A stretch of 64,000 nt of DNA from Nodularia sp. LEGE 06071. GTDB lineage: Bacteria; Cyanobacteriota; Cyanobacteriia; Cyanobacteriales; Nostocaceae. The notes under the pieces were generated by a model. The model was not told the DNA's origin and searched no databases. It worked only from the letters and a program-made list of their open reading frames with translations. The stretch is taken from the NCBI RefSeq assembly GCF_015207755.1, contig NZ_JADEWH010000012.1, positions 62,001 to 126,000 on the forward strand, in the 5' to 3' direction. The translations under genes were made by a program, and so were the position numbers. How positions within the stretch are numbered: the stretch's first letter is position 1; each line of letters starts with the position of its first letter. Below are positions 17,238-25,720 of this stretch, one piece after another.

Positions 17238-19426
17238 ATAACAATGGTCTTCTGCGTGAATGCAAGCATGACGTTTTTAATAATTGCCAAACCGACTTCT
17301 CCTGATAAAGTCATGATTGATTCTGGATGAAACTGAACCGCAGCAATGGGAAGCGTTCGATGTTCAATCCCCATAATTACGTTGTCATCAGAAATCGCCG
17401 TTACTTTCAGTTCTGCCGGCAAATGTTCTTGTAAAGCAAACAAAGAATGATATCTACCGACTGCAAAGGATTTTGGCAAATCTTTAAATGTCACAGAATC
17501 TGGATCTGTAACGAAAATCCGCGAAGATTTACCATGTTGGGGATAGTTGAGAACTCCGAGTGTGCCGCCAAAAGCTTCGACAATACCTTGTAATCCTAGA
17601 CAAACTCCGAAAATCGGGATTTGGCGACTGACACAGGCGGCGACAGTCTCTGAAACTCGAAAATCATTTGGTCTACCAGGGCCAGGAGACAAGACAACTA
17701 AATCAGGGCGTTCTGTATCAAATCGCGATTCGGCAAAGCCATGACGTATTGTGGTAACACTAGCACCAGTTTGGCGAATGTAATTGGCTAATGTGTGAAC
17801 AAACGAATCTTCATGGTCAATTAATAAGATGCGTTTACCAGATTCCACATCAGGAATGCATTTGCTCAAATTTATGTAATTGCACTCCTCGGCTTTTTCG
17901 TCAGTAGCCCTAGCACGTCGAATCGTTTCAAATAAAGCCGCAGCCTTGGTGATTGTTTCTTGTTCTTCTGCTTGGGGAACTGAATCATAAAGGACAGTCG
18001 CACCAACGCGCACTTCTGCAATGGAATCTTGTAACCGAATTGTTCGCAGAATTAATCCAGTATTTAAATTCCCATTGAAATTTAAGTAACCCACGGCTCC
18101 ACCATACCAACGTCGAGCGCTACGTTCATGCTGTTCAATAAACTGAATTGCGGCTCTTTTGGGTGCGCCTGTGACTGTAACTGCCCAGGTGTGAGTTAAA
18201 AAGGCATCTAAAGCATCAAATTCTGGTCTGAGTATGCCTTCCACATGATCCACTGTATGAATCAGATGGCTATATAATTCAATTTGACGACGGCCAATGA
18301 CTTGGACTGATCCAGGTTCGCAAATCCGAGATTTATCATTGCGATCTACGTCTGTACACATTGTCAACTCAGCTTCATCTTTGTGTGAGTTGAGTAACTG
18401 ACGAATTTGATCAGCATCATCAAGGGCATCTTGTCCACGGGTAATCGTACCACTAATGGGACAGGTTTCTATGCGTCTACCTTCAACCCGAACAAACATC
18501 TCTGGAGATGCGCCAATTATGTATTCTCCACCGAGATTAAAAATGAATCCATAAGGGCTGGGATTGATTTGCTTTAAGGTGGCAAAAAGTTTGCTAGGAA
18601 GCGCTTCACAGGGTTCAAAAAAGTTTTGACCGGGAACCACTTCAAACAAGTCGCCTCGGCGGAAGTAATCGAGCGCTAGCTCAACTTGCTTGGCATACTC
18701 GCCCTGTTGATGATCACAAGTTTGATTTGGGGTTAGGCGCTGACCTCGATAATCAATAGATTCACCCGTGCGAGGAAGATTATTGGTGATCCCATTGGCT
18801 GTTTCAAATTCATATTGCAGCCGAAATGCCTGTTGGAGATAATAATCAACAACTATCAGTTCATCAGGTAGATAAAGTACTAAATCTCGCTGGTCTGTGG
18901 GACGTTCTAGGCTGTGGAGAATTGGCTCAAATTGGAAAACTAAGTCATAACCAAATGCGCCATACAATCCTAAATGCTCATCTTCTTGACTAGAGAAAGT
19001 ATGTAGAATTTCGCGAACAACTGTAAATGCTGAAGGTTGCTTACTCCGCTCTTCTTCCAGAAAAAATTGGTTTCCGGGTTGAATAAAGCCGCAGATATTG
19101 TTGTTTGTTTGTTTGATGTCTTGAAGTTCTTGTGATTGGCAAAGGCGCTCTAAAAGTAATGGTAAAAGTATTTGGCCGCGCTCATTCAAAGCTGTTAAGG
19201 TAAAAGAATTCTCTCGTGTTGTCAATTCTAGTGGTGGATTAACAAATCCAATTGCCCATCTTTTGTATCTTCCTGGATATTCATAGCTGCTAGCCAGCAA
19301 GCCTCCACGCTGAGAATTTAGGTGGAACAGAACCTCTTCGAGGGCAGTGTCCATTTTCACTTCTGTGACGGAGCGAGAAACAAGCACACCACCAAGAGTC
19401 GTGTAGGAATGGAAATCAAAATTCAT
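17228..19426 (-). CDS. trpE: Fused anthranilate synthase TrpE/TrpG
   Basis: Single-chain anthranilate synthase, 732 aa. Residues about 1-515 form the TrpE part with the chorismate-binding core (ISGTITRGQDALDDADQIRQ, then HTVDHVEG and FLTHTWAVTVTGAPKRAAIQ). Residues about 530-725 form a class I glutamine amidotransferase with nucleophile Cys609 in GVCLGLQG, His700 and Glu702 in FHPES. The fusion is the form known from rhizobia and Nostoc-type cyanobacteria. It starts the trp section of the cluster (E/G, C, A, B, D). A 465 bp gap upstream could carry an internal promoter. The final codons (VISH, stop) fall in a heptamer repeat. Confidence 0.96.
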   Translation of the reverse strand: MNFDFHSYTTLGGVLVSRSVTEVKMDTALEEVLFHLNSQRGGLLASSYEYPGRYKRWAIGFVNPPLELTTRENSFTLTALNERGQILLPLLLERLCQSQELQDIKQTNNNICGFIQPGNQFFLEEERSKQPSAFTVVREILHTFSSQEDEHLGLYGAFGYDLVFQFEPILHSLERPTDQRDLVLYLPDELIVVDYYLQQAFRLQYEFETANGITNNLPRTGESIDYRGQRLTPNQTCDHQQGEYAKQVELALDYFRRGDLFEVVPGQNFFEPCEALPSKLFATLKQINPSPYGFIFNLGGEYIIGASPEMFVRVEGRRIETCPISGTITRGQDALDDADQIRQLLNSHKDEAELTMCTDVDRNDKSRICEPGSVQVIGRRQIELYSHLIHTVDHVEGILRPEFDALDAFLTHTWAVTVTGAPKRAAIQFIEQHERSARRWYGGAVGYLNFNGNLNTGLILRTIRLQDSIAEVRVGATVLYDSVPQAEEQETITKAAALFETIRRARATDEKAEECNYINLSKCIPDVESGKRILLIDHEDSFVHTLANYIRQTGASVTTIRHGFAESRFDTERPDLVVLSPGPGRPNDFRVSETVAACVSRQIPIFGVCLGLQGIVEAFGGTLGVLNYPQHGKSSRIFVTDPDSVTFKDLPKSFAVGRYHSLFALQEHLPAELKVTAISDDNVIMGIEHRTLPIAAVQFHPESIMTLSGEVGLAIIKNVMLAFTQKTIVISH

Positions 19427-19722
19427 GGATATTTTCTCTGGAATGGTTATTAATCAAAAGCCATTCATTCATGATAATAAGTAAATTGGAAATACGGACA
19501 AATTTGGACAATTTTTTATGGTCTGTATACCTTCCTGACGACAAAGTAAAGCGTAACTTTGTCTGTTTTTAATTAAGGCTTTGCTACTTCCTAATTAAGG
19601 TTAATGAATATTAAACATTTGTTGCATGAAGATTTTTTAGATAGGAATATCAATTTATTGGTTGTTATATTTTTTCAGGGATATCATGATCATCAAATTC
19701 CCCTCCTCGCTGGCCTATCGTG

Positions 19723-19851
19723 TACACACAAGTCCTTTCTGTATGCGTTTGAGCCTGTTTTGCCCCCTAAATCCCCCAAGTTTGGGGGACTTTGAAAATT
19801 CTTGTTCCCCCATAATTGGGGGTTAGGGGGCGATTCGATCACTTGTGTGTA
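19723..19851. repeat. Inverted-repeat element in the eboF-trpE gap
   Basis: TACACACAAGT (19723-19733) and ACTTGTGTGTA (19841-19851) are perfect 11-bp inverted repeats; the flanks outside them also pair loosely (GCTGGCC/GGCTGG). Inside are nested palindromes of the CCCCCTAAATCCCCC ... TTAGGGGG type common in cyanobacterial genomes. The remaining 19427-19891 gap is AT-rich without a gene. Confidence 0.55.
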
Positions 19852-19891
19852 TGCCGGCTGGCGGGGAGAGGTTAGGGGTGGGGTTATTCAA

Positions 19892-21277
19892 TTAATTCTG
19901 GCTATTTTCCATGAGATGTTTGAGGATTAATTGGCAAACATCGGTGGCTTTAATTGATGCAGAATCAAGCAAGTCAGTTTGTTGAGTAATTAATAATGGG
20001 CCTTCATTAGGGGAAGGCGGAACACAACCGTGAGATCCACGTACTAAGTCAGCATCTAAGGGAATAACATCCATCAAGTAGCGAAAACCAAGTTGTTTTT
20101 TTAACAGTTTCAGTGCAATTTTTAACTTGGGAAGTTTAATTTGCGGGTCTAGGAAAAGTTCTACAGGGTCATAACCGGGTTTGCGGTGGATATCGACAGT
20201 TCTGGCAAAATCGGGGGCGCGGCTATCATCTAGCCAGTAATAATAAGTAAACCAAGCATCTGGTTGAGCTACTGCTATCAACTCTCCCGATCTAGAATGA
20301 TTGAGATGAGCATCTGCCTTGTTGGTATCATCTAAAACATAGGCAACTCCCTCAGTTTCTTCGAGAAGCGATCGCACTTTGGGAAGATAAAATGGATCAT
20401 TAACATAAACATGAGCAATCTGATGGTCAGCCACTGCAAAGGCTTTACTCGCACCAGCATCTAAAATTTCTCGTCCCAGTTCTTCGCGCACACTCAGCAA
20501 ACCTTTTTCCCGCAGCATCCGATTTAAATGGATGGGTTTTGTGACTGATGTAATTCCATATTCCGACAAAACAATAACTTGAGCGCCACGATTTTCGTAG
20601 TATTGAATCAAATCACCACAAACTGCATCAATTTCTTGTAGATCCTGTGAAACTTTGTTGGTATCAGCACCATATTTTTGTAAGCAGTAATCCAGATGTG
20701 GTAAATAGACCAGTGTCAGCGTTGGGTTACAGTCTTTTTCCATCCACTTTGCTGATTCTGCAATCCATTGGGTAGCGCGAATTGATGTGTTAGGCCCCCA
20801 GAAGTTGAATAGAGGAAACTGACCTAAGTCTTTTTGCAGTGGCGATCGCAATTCTCCCGGTTGCGTATAAATATCGGGGATTTTTCTCCCATCGGCGGGA
20901 TACATCGGTCGGGGAGTGATGGCATAATCCACTGAAGAGTACATATTATACCACCAAAACAAGTTGGCGCAGGTAAAGTTGGGATCTACAGCTTTGGCCA
21001 TTTCCCAAATTTTGGGCGCTTGTATGAGTTTGTTGGATTGTCTCCAAAATTTGATTTCACACTCATCTCGGAAGTACCAACCATTACCGACTATTCCATG
21101 CTCGCTAAGTGATTTCCCTGTGAGATAGGTTGCTTGTGCTGTACAGGTGACGGCAGGTAATACGGGGGCGATGGGTACTATTTGTCCTTGTTTTGTCCAA
21201 TGGGAAAGGAAGGGGGTATGCTCACCTATTAGGTTGGGTGTTAATCCTACTATGTTCAGAATTACAGTTTTTTTCAT
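19892..21277 (-). CDS. eboF: EboF, alkaline phosphatase/pyrophosphatase-like protein
   Basis: 461 aa member of the alkaline phosphatase superfamily, closest in pattern to nucleotide pyrophosphatases; position next to eboE and eboD identifies it as EboF. The ebo genes are established as needed for export of the scytonemin monomer to the periplasm. The nucleophile region is kept (PAVTCTAQATYLTG, Thr44; SEHGIVGNGW), as is a late GSHG. By eye several usual metal ligands are changed: the first Asp motif reads NIVGLTP, PDxxGHxxG reads LDYCLQKYG, and SDHG reads SEYG (238-241). No signal peptide is visible. It may have altered metal use or a non-hydrolytic role. Confidence 0.88.
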   Translation of the reverse strand: MKKTVILNIVGLTPNLIGEHTPFLSHWTKQGQIVPIAPVLPAVTCTAQATYLTGKSLSEHGIVGNGWYFRDECEIKFWRQSNKLIQAPKIWEMAKAVDPNFTCANLFWWYNMYSSVDYAITPRPMYPADGRKIPDIYTQPGELRSPLQKDLGQFPLFNFWGPNTSIRATQWIAESAKWMEKDCNPTLTLVYLPHLDYCLQKYGADTNKVSQDLQEIDAVCGDLIQYYENRGAQVIVLSEYGITSVTKPIHLNRMLREKGLLSVREELGREILDAGASKAFAVADHQIAHVYVNDPFYLPKVRSLLEETEGVAYVLDDTNKADAHLNHSRSGELIAVAQPDAWFTYYYWLDDSRAPDFARTVDIHRKPGYDPVELFLDPQIKLPKLKIALKLLKKQLGFRYLMDVIPLDADLVRGSHGCVPPSPNEGPLLITQQTDLLDSASIKATDVCQLILKHLMENSQN

Positions 21278-21284
21278 AAGATTT

Positions 21285-21326
21285 TACGAACCGCCAAGTC
21301 GCCAAAAACGCCAAGAGAAGAAAGAT
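21285..21326. repeat. Dispersed repeat upstream of eboF
   Basis: CGAACCGCCAAGTCGCCAAA, then AACGCCAAGAGAAG, is the inverted counterpart of the copy at about 9745-9785. It overlaps the immediate 5' flank of eboF. Confidence 0.5.
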
Positions 21327-21445
21327 ATAATTTCACGAGTTATTTAGGTAAGCTAAAAAACATTTAATTTGCATATTTAAATTACATTAAACTATTGTGG
21401 GAGAGGGCAAAAATGCCCTCCCATTTTATGCAAGTTAAATGCCGA

Positions 21446-22684
21446 TTAGCTTACTAATTGTTTGGTTAAGAATTTTGTTTGTACCCATTCGTACTCGCGC
21501 TGAATTGATGCGAGTAAGTCTAGTTTCATTGCTTCGGGAAGTACTTCCCAGGTGTAGGTTTCAATTTCTAAATGGGCGCAAGTGTTGTTATCCCGCAGTA
21601 AATTTAGTACGGTAGAAATATCGTCTTGAGTGGACTGCAAAAGATGATAATCATGGATGAAAATGGGTACGTGGAAATGAATCCGCCACTCACAATCATT
21701 GGTATTTTCTAGGTGTGGTAAGGCGTTTTCTAAGTCGGGATAATGAATTAGTCTGTTATTTTGTTCGCGGGCAATTACTTGATGTAAATATGTAGATTCA
21801 GCAAAAGGACGTAATCTTTCTCCTACTAAGCGACGTTGTGCGGTATCCTCTGACAAATTTACTTGTAAGGCAGCACTAATCTGAATTTTGCCAATTTGAA
21901 TCCCCGCAGCTTGAAATTGCTGAAAAACTGAAATGGGATTTTCATACTCAACTGCAAAATGGCAGGTATCGTAACAAATACGCACATGATCTAGTAAATA
22001 TTTCTCGGCAAGTATTGGTGAAATTCCCAGATGCTTGACCAAATAAGCGCCACCAACAGGTAGTAAATGCTTCTGAAAATAATTCACAACTTCATCTGCA
22101 TTTTCAATTAATCCATCCGGTTCTGGTTCCAAATCTAGATGCAGCAGTTTCCGTTGCTGATTACGGATATCTACCATTTGAGCGACTACTTGTGCTATCT
22201 GGAGACTAGCACTATCCATCACTGATGCTTGGACAAGTTGATTTCCCTCATACCAAGGCTTGTAAGATAACGGCAGAGTGGAAATACTCCCTTCTGTATC
22301 AGTGGGTAATAATGCTGCCAAAATCTCTGTAAGTTGCAACGTATATTCCAAGCGTTCCGGCTGAGTCCAATTCGGTGCATAAACTTGGTCTTTCACTACT
22401 TCCCGATGGAATTTGCCATAAGGAAAACCATTCAAAGTAAACACATATAGACCTTCTTCAGTTAACCAAGACTGAAACTGAGTTAAAGCTTTTCCTTCCA
22501 GCAATTCCCTAGCTGCTACTGCTGCTAAACGTAACCCAATACCAAAGGATTTCCCTGGAGCTACTTTGGCTTTCAGAGGAGGGATATACTGCTTTAAATT
22601 AGCAAAAACCTTATCCCACTCTTCCCCAGAATGAATATTAGTACAATAGGTCAAATCAAAATTATTATTACTACCTAACTTCAT
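21446..22684 (-). CDS. eboE: EboE, TIM-barrel metabolite-traffic protein
   Basis: 412 aa, resembling sugar phosphate isomerase/epimerase (xylose isomerase-like) barrels and carrying the family start MKLGSNNNFDLTYCTNIHSG. Candidate metal-binding residues are in LLHLDLEPEPDG, ICYDTCHFAVEYENP and WRIHFHVPIF. The catalytic reaction is not known; the ebo cluster as a whole is linked to delivery of pathway intermediates to the periplasm. Located between eboF and eboD, 168 bp upstream of eboF. Confidence 0.9.
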   Translation of the reverse strand: MKLGSNNNFDLTYCTNIHSGEEWDKVFANLKQYIPPLKAKVAPGKSFGIGLRLAAVAARELLEGKALTQFQSWLTEEGLYVFTLNGFPYGKFHREVVKDQVYAPNWTQPERLEYTLQLTEILAALLPTDTEGSISTLPLSYKPWYEGNQLVQASVMDSASLQIAQVVAQMVDIRNQQRKLLHLDLEPEPDGLIENADEVVNYFQKHLLPVGGAYLVKHLGISPILAEKYLLDHVRICYDTCHFAVEYENPISVFQQFQAAGIQIGKIQISAALQVNLSEDTAQRRLVGERLRPFAESTYLHQVIAREQNNRLIHYPDLENALPHLENTNDCEWRIHFHVPIFIHDYHLLQSTQDDISTVLNLLRDNNTCAHLEIETYTWEVLPEAMKLDLLASIQREYEWVQTKFLTKQLVS

Positions 22685-22778
22685 TTACTTATCCAGAAAA
22701 ATGAGTAACAATTAGAACAAAAAAATATAACACACATCTAATCTTCATCAGCGTTTATCAGCGTTCATCGGCGTTTGA

Positions 22779-23987
22779 TTATTGACTTTTAAAAAACACC
22801 TGTAACCGCAAAATTGCTTCTCTGTATAAAGATAAATCCACCTCGTGAACCTCAATACCCTTGCCAATACCTTGCAGCAGTGTCAACGTCAACTCTCCAC
22901 CCAAGTGTTCCCGGAACTCAGTCAAACCACGGAATAAACAACGGGGATGTTCTGGATATGATAATTGTTCAGCTAGTTCTGGCACATACAAAGTGAAACC
23001 CAGTCCCGAAATTGTATTGAGGATTTTTTGCCACTCTGAAAAACACAGCATTCCCAGAAGATAGGAATAAGTGCTATCCAAAGCAATACCAATTGCGACA
23101 GCTTCCCCATGACGTAAACTATAGTTGGTTAAATGCTCTAGTTTATGAGCCGCCCAATGTCCAAAATCGAGGGGACGGGATGAACCTATTTCAAAAGCAT
23201 CACCACTGTGAACAATATGTTCTAGATGTAATTGAGCGCAACGATAGATCAGCTGTTGTATACTCTCCATTTCTCGATGGACAAGTGCGGCGCTTTGGGT
23301 GTGAATAAAATCAAAGAAATCCGCATCTTTAATTAGTGCTACCTTCAGCGCTTCGGCAATTCCAGAACGCCAGTCACGCTCATCCAAAGTTGTTAAAAAA
23401 GCCGAGTCATTAATCACTGCATAAGGTGGGGCGAATGTGCCGAGAAAGTTCTTTTTCCCAAAGGCATTAATGCCGTTTTTTACCCCCACACCTGAATCAT
23501 TTTGTGCTAATACTGTCGTCGGAATCCGAATTAAGCGAATTCCCCGATGAGCAGTTGCGGCTGCATATCCGACTAAATCCAACACAGCACCACCCCCAAT
23601 AGCCAACAAGTAGGAGTGGCGACATAAACCTGCTACATCAACCGTCTGATGAATTTGCTCTACCAAACCGCGATCGTTTTTGGCAGCTTCTCCACCGGGA
23701 ACTATCATCGGTTCCACTGCGAGATTTAATGTTTCTGCATAAAACTTGGTGTACGCTTCTAATTGCTGAAGTAATGCAGGTTGAAATTGTAATAATCCTG
23801 CATCCACAACTGTGACTACTTTCTTCGGTTTTGTTTCTCCATCGGCTGTAATCACTTGGGCTAAGGTGGGATTTCTTAAATCAAATAGATTCTTAGTGAA
23901 GTAAACCTCATAGTTGAAGCTAACCGCAACACGTTGATTGATTGATAGCTGAGAAGATACAGTTTTTTGGTTAAAATTTATTACCAT
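22779..23987 (-). CDS. eboD: EboD, 3-dehydroquinate synthase-like sugar phosphate cyclase
   Basis: 402 aa NAD-dependent sugar-phosphate-cyclase fold. GGGAVLDLVGYAAATAHRG, IPTTVLAQNDSGVGVKNGIN, EALKVALIKD and FGHWAAHKLE show the cofactor and metal-site motifs. Because it sits beside eboE and eboF I call it EboD; in Nostoc punctiforme the gene at the equivalent place after dsbA is called aroB, and both names may describe related proteins. Whether it makes dehydroquinate or another cyclitol cannot be told by eye. The start overlaps the dsbA stop by 7 nt, implying coupled translation. A dispersed repeat (CATCAGCGTTTATCAGCG, about 22745) follows the stop. Confidence 0.85.
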   Translation of the reverse strand: MVINFNQKTVSSQLSINQRVAVSFNYEVYFTKNLFDLRNPTLAQVITADGETKPKKVVTVVDAGLLQFQPALLQQLEAYTKFYAETLNLAVEPMIVPGGEAAKNDRGLVEQIHQTVDVAGLCRHSYLLAIGGGAVLDLVGYAAATAHRGIRLIRIPTTVLAQNDSGVGVKNGINAFGKKNFLGTFAPPYAVINDSAFLTTLDERDWRSGIAEALKVALIKDADFFDFIHTQSAALVHREMESIQQLIYRCAQLHLEHIVHSGDAFEIGSSRPLDFGHWAAHKLEHLTNYSLRHGEAVAIGIALDSTYSYLLGMLCFSEWQKILNTISGLGFTLYVPELAEQLSYPEHPRCLFRGLTEFREHLGGELTLTLLQGIGKGIEVHEVDLSLYREAILRLQVFFKSQ

Positions 23988-24628
23988 TGTTTTGTTAAGA
24001 TTTCTATAAATGCAGCCCGATTTAAAGCCCGCAGTAATACATTTGCCGACTGAGAACCGTCTACTTTGACTTTGTTATTGAAGATGAAAAACGGCACGCT
24101 ATTAATGCCATTTAACCGAGCAAATGTGGATTCAGCCATAACTGCGTCAACAGCATGATAATCAATCAATTGCTGTCGTAAGTGGTTTTCATCCATTTGG
24201 TGATTTGTCCCGATGGTCACAAGGACTTCAATATCACCGATATTCAAACCGTTTTCAAAGTAAGCTTGATAAATTGCTTCTACAAGATCATTTCTGATTT
24301 TTACTGGTGCGAGCGCAATCAATTTGTGAGAAAGCTGAGTATTAACAGCCAAAGCAATTTTGTCAAAATTGAACTTAACTCCAGCTATCTCACCTGCCTG
24401 TCGCGCATAATCAAACATCTGCTGAAGTTCTGCGGAACTAATGCCTTTTCTCTCTTGCATAAAACTACGAAATTCATATCCCTCTGGAGGAACAGTATTA
24501 TCGAGTAAAAAAGGATGCCAGCGAATATTTACTACTTCTCCTTCCCATTGTGCCAGTGCATCAAAAAGGTGCTTTTTTCCTATTCTGCACCAGGGACAAA
24601 CAGTATCGTGAAAGATGTCAATCAGCAT
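23981..24628 (-). CDS. dsbA: DsbA/FrnE-family thiol oxidoreductase
   Basis: 215 aa thioredoxin-fold protein with an inserted helical domain; active site CPWC at residues 11-14 (DTVCPWCRIGKKH) and a cis-Pro loop near NSVPFFIFN. No signal peptide is visible, which fits FrnE-type cytoplasmic members better than classical periplasmic DsbA. A gene of this kind belongs to the described scytonemin cluster (named dsbA). Possible roles are oxidative steps or thiol maintenance of Scy proteins; these remain inference. Its end overlaps eboD by 7 nt. Confidence 0.9.
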   Translation of the reverse strand: MLIDIFHDTVCPWCRIGKKHLFDALAQWEGEVVNIRWHPFLLDNTVPPEGYEFRSFMQERKGISSAELQQMFDYARQAGEIAGVKFNFDKIALAVNTQLSHKLIALAPVKIRNDLVEAIYQAYFENGLNIGDIEVLVTIGTNHQMDENHLRQQLIDYHAVDAVMAESTFARLNGINSVPFFIFNNKVKVDGSQSANVLLRALNRAAFIEILTKQW

Positions 24629-24671
24629 AATTTTTGTTAATTAGAATTAGGTGTTGCTAATTGAAAATATG

Positions 24672-24709
24672 AGTTTTGGCACGCAGAGGCGCAGAGGCGC
24701 AGAGAGGAA
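24672..24709. repeat. Dispersed GCAGAGGC repeat upstream of dsbA
   Basis: GCACGCAGAGGCGCAGAGGC, then GCAGAGAGGAAG; same family as 14969-14998, 53886-53913 and 59646-59663. Confidence 0.65.
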
Positions 24710-24781
24710 GAGTTGAGAATATTGAGCTTTGAATTTCATACACCAATTCAGCAATGCCAAAATGTTTACAGTATCAATAAA

Positions 24782-25717
24782 TTATCTGTGTGCATCTGTG
24801 TTTATCTGTGGTTGAAAATCTCTTTGATTCTCCTTTGAGGAAAAACCATGTAAAGACTGTACTAAATAGTTATCTTTTGCTCCCATAAATTCTTGAGCAT
24901 TTTCAAATTCTTTAATTAATGCAGTTCGGTCTTTTTTTGCCACCAGCATTGCCAAGCGGCTATAGGTATTAGCTAAAGAGTTAATTGCCTGACATCGCTC
25001 TTCTGTGGCGAGGATGATATCAACGCATAAGTTAGAATTTTGGGCAAACAAACGCTGAAGAATTTCAATTTCTTGACGATAGCTAGGTGTTGACATAGAT
25101 AAACTACGTTCTATATCGATTTCAGCTTGTGTCAAGAAAACACCAAGACTAAATCTAGAAAAGTGCTGCGTTGCTTGAACAATTACCATCATTTGGTCAT
25201 GTTCTTCAGGAGTGCAGGTGATCAGTTCTCCACCCTGATTTTTAATTAAGTTTAATAACCATTGAAATGAATCATCGTTCCTACCTGGACATACCACTAC
25301 TTTTTGTCCTAAGAAGGACTTGATATTTGGCCCAAACATGGGATGTAGTCCCATTACGGGGCCTGAATGGTGTTCCAGCATTGCTTGAGTAGATTGAGTT
25401 TTGATACTCGTAATATCGCACAATGCTGTATTAGGAGATAGGTATTGAACTGCACGCTTAATAACCTCAACAGTTCGTGCAATAGGAACACTAACTAAGA
25501 CTAATTCGGACTGACTTAATAGTTGATCTGCATACATCCAATCCTCTTGTTCGAGAATACTAACGCTGTGACCTACAGCCGAAAGTTGCTCTCTAAATAA
25601 TTTTCCCATCCTGCCAAGTCCACCGATAATGGTAATGTTTCGGGTTCTGGCATGATTTATGGATGCAGACTCAGGCTTTAGTTTTTGATGGCTTTGTTTG
25701 ATCTGATCTGGGATCAT
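24782..25717 (-). CDS. tyrA: Prephenate dehydrogenase TyrA
   Basis: Oxidative decarboxylation of prephenate to p-hydroxyphenylpyruvate, the second keto acid used by ScyA. 311 aa. The Rossmann motif IIGGLGRMGKLFREQL begins near residue 30, and GLHPMFGPN and ATQHFSRFSLG mark the helical catalytic part. It resembles the dehydrogenase half of E. coli TyrA without the chorismate mutase domain. The C-terminal residues (FQPQINTDAHR) are encoded by the dispersed CACAGATAAACACAGATG repeat, suggesting the original end was replaced. The glycosyltransferase gene ends 3 nt upstream of its start. Confidence 0.92.
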   Translation of the reverse strand: MIPDQIKQSHQKLKPESASINHARTRNITIIGGLGRMGKLFREQLSAVGHSVSILEQEDWMYADQLLSQSELVLVSVPIARTVEVIKRAVQYLSPNTALCDITSIKTQSTQAMLEHHSGPVMGLHPMFGPNIKSFLGQKVVVCPGRNDDSFQWLLNLIKNQGGELITCTPEEHDQMMVIVQATQHFSRFSLGVFLTQAEIDIERSLSMSTPSYRQEIEILQRLFAQNSNLCVDIILATEERCQAINSLANTYSRLAMLVAKKDRTALIKEFENAQEFMGAKDNYLVQSLHGFSSKENQRDFQPQINTDAHR

Positions 25718-25720
25718 ATT

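Noticed and set aside
19604-19795. 63-codon plus-strand frame in the eboF-trpE gap
   Set aside because: Its second half is the palindromic repeat at 19723-19851; no ribosome site and no conserved look.
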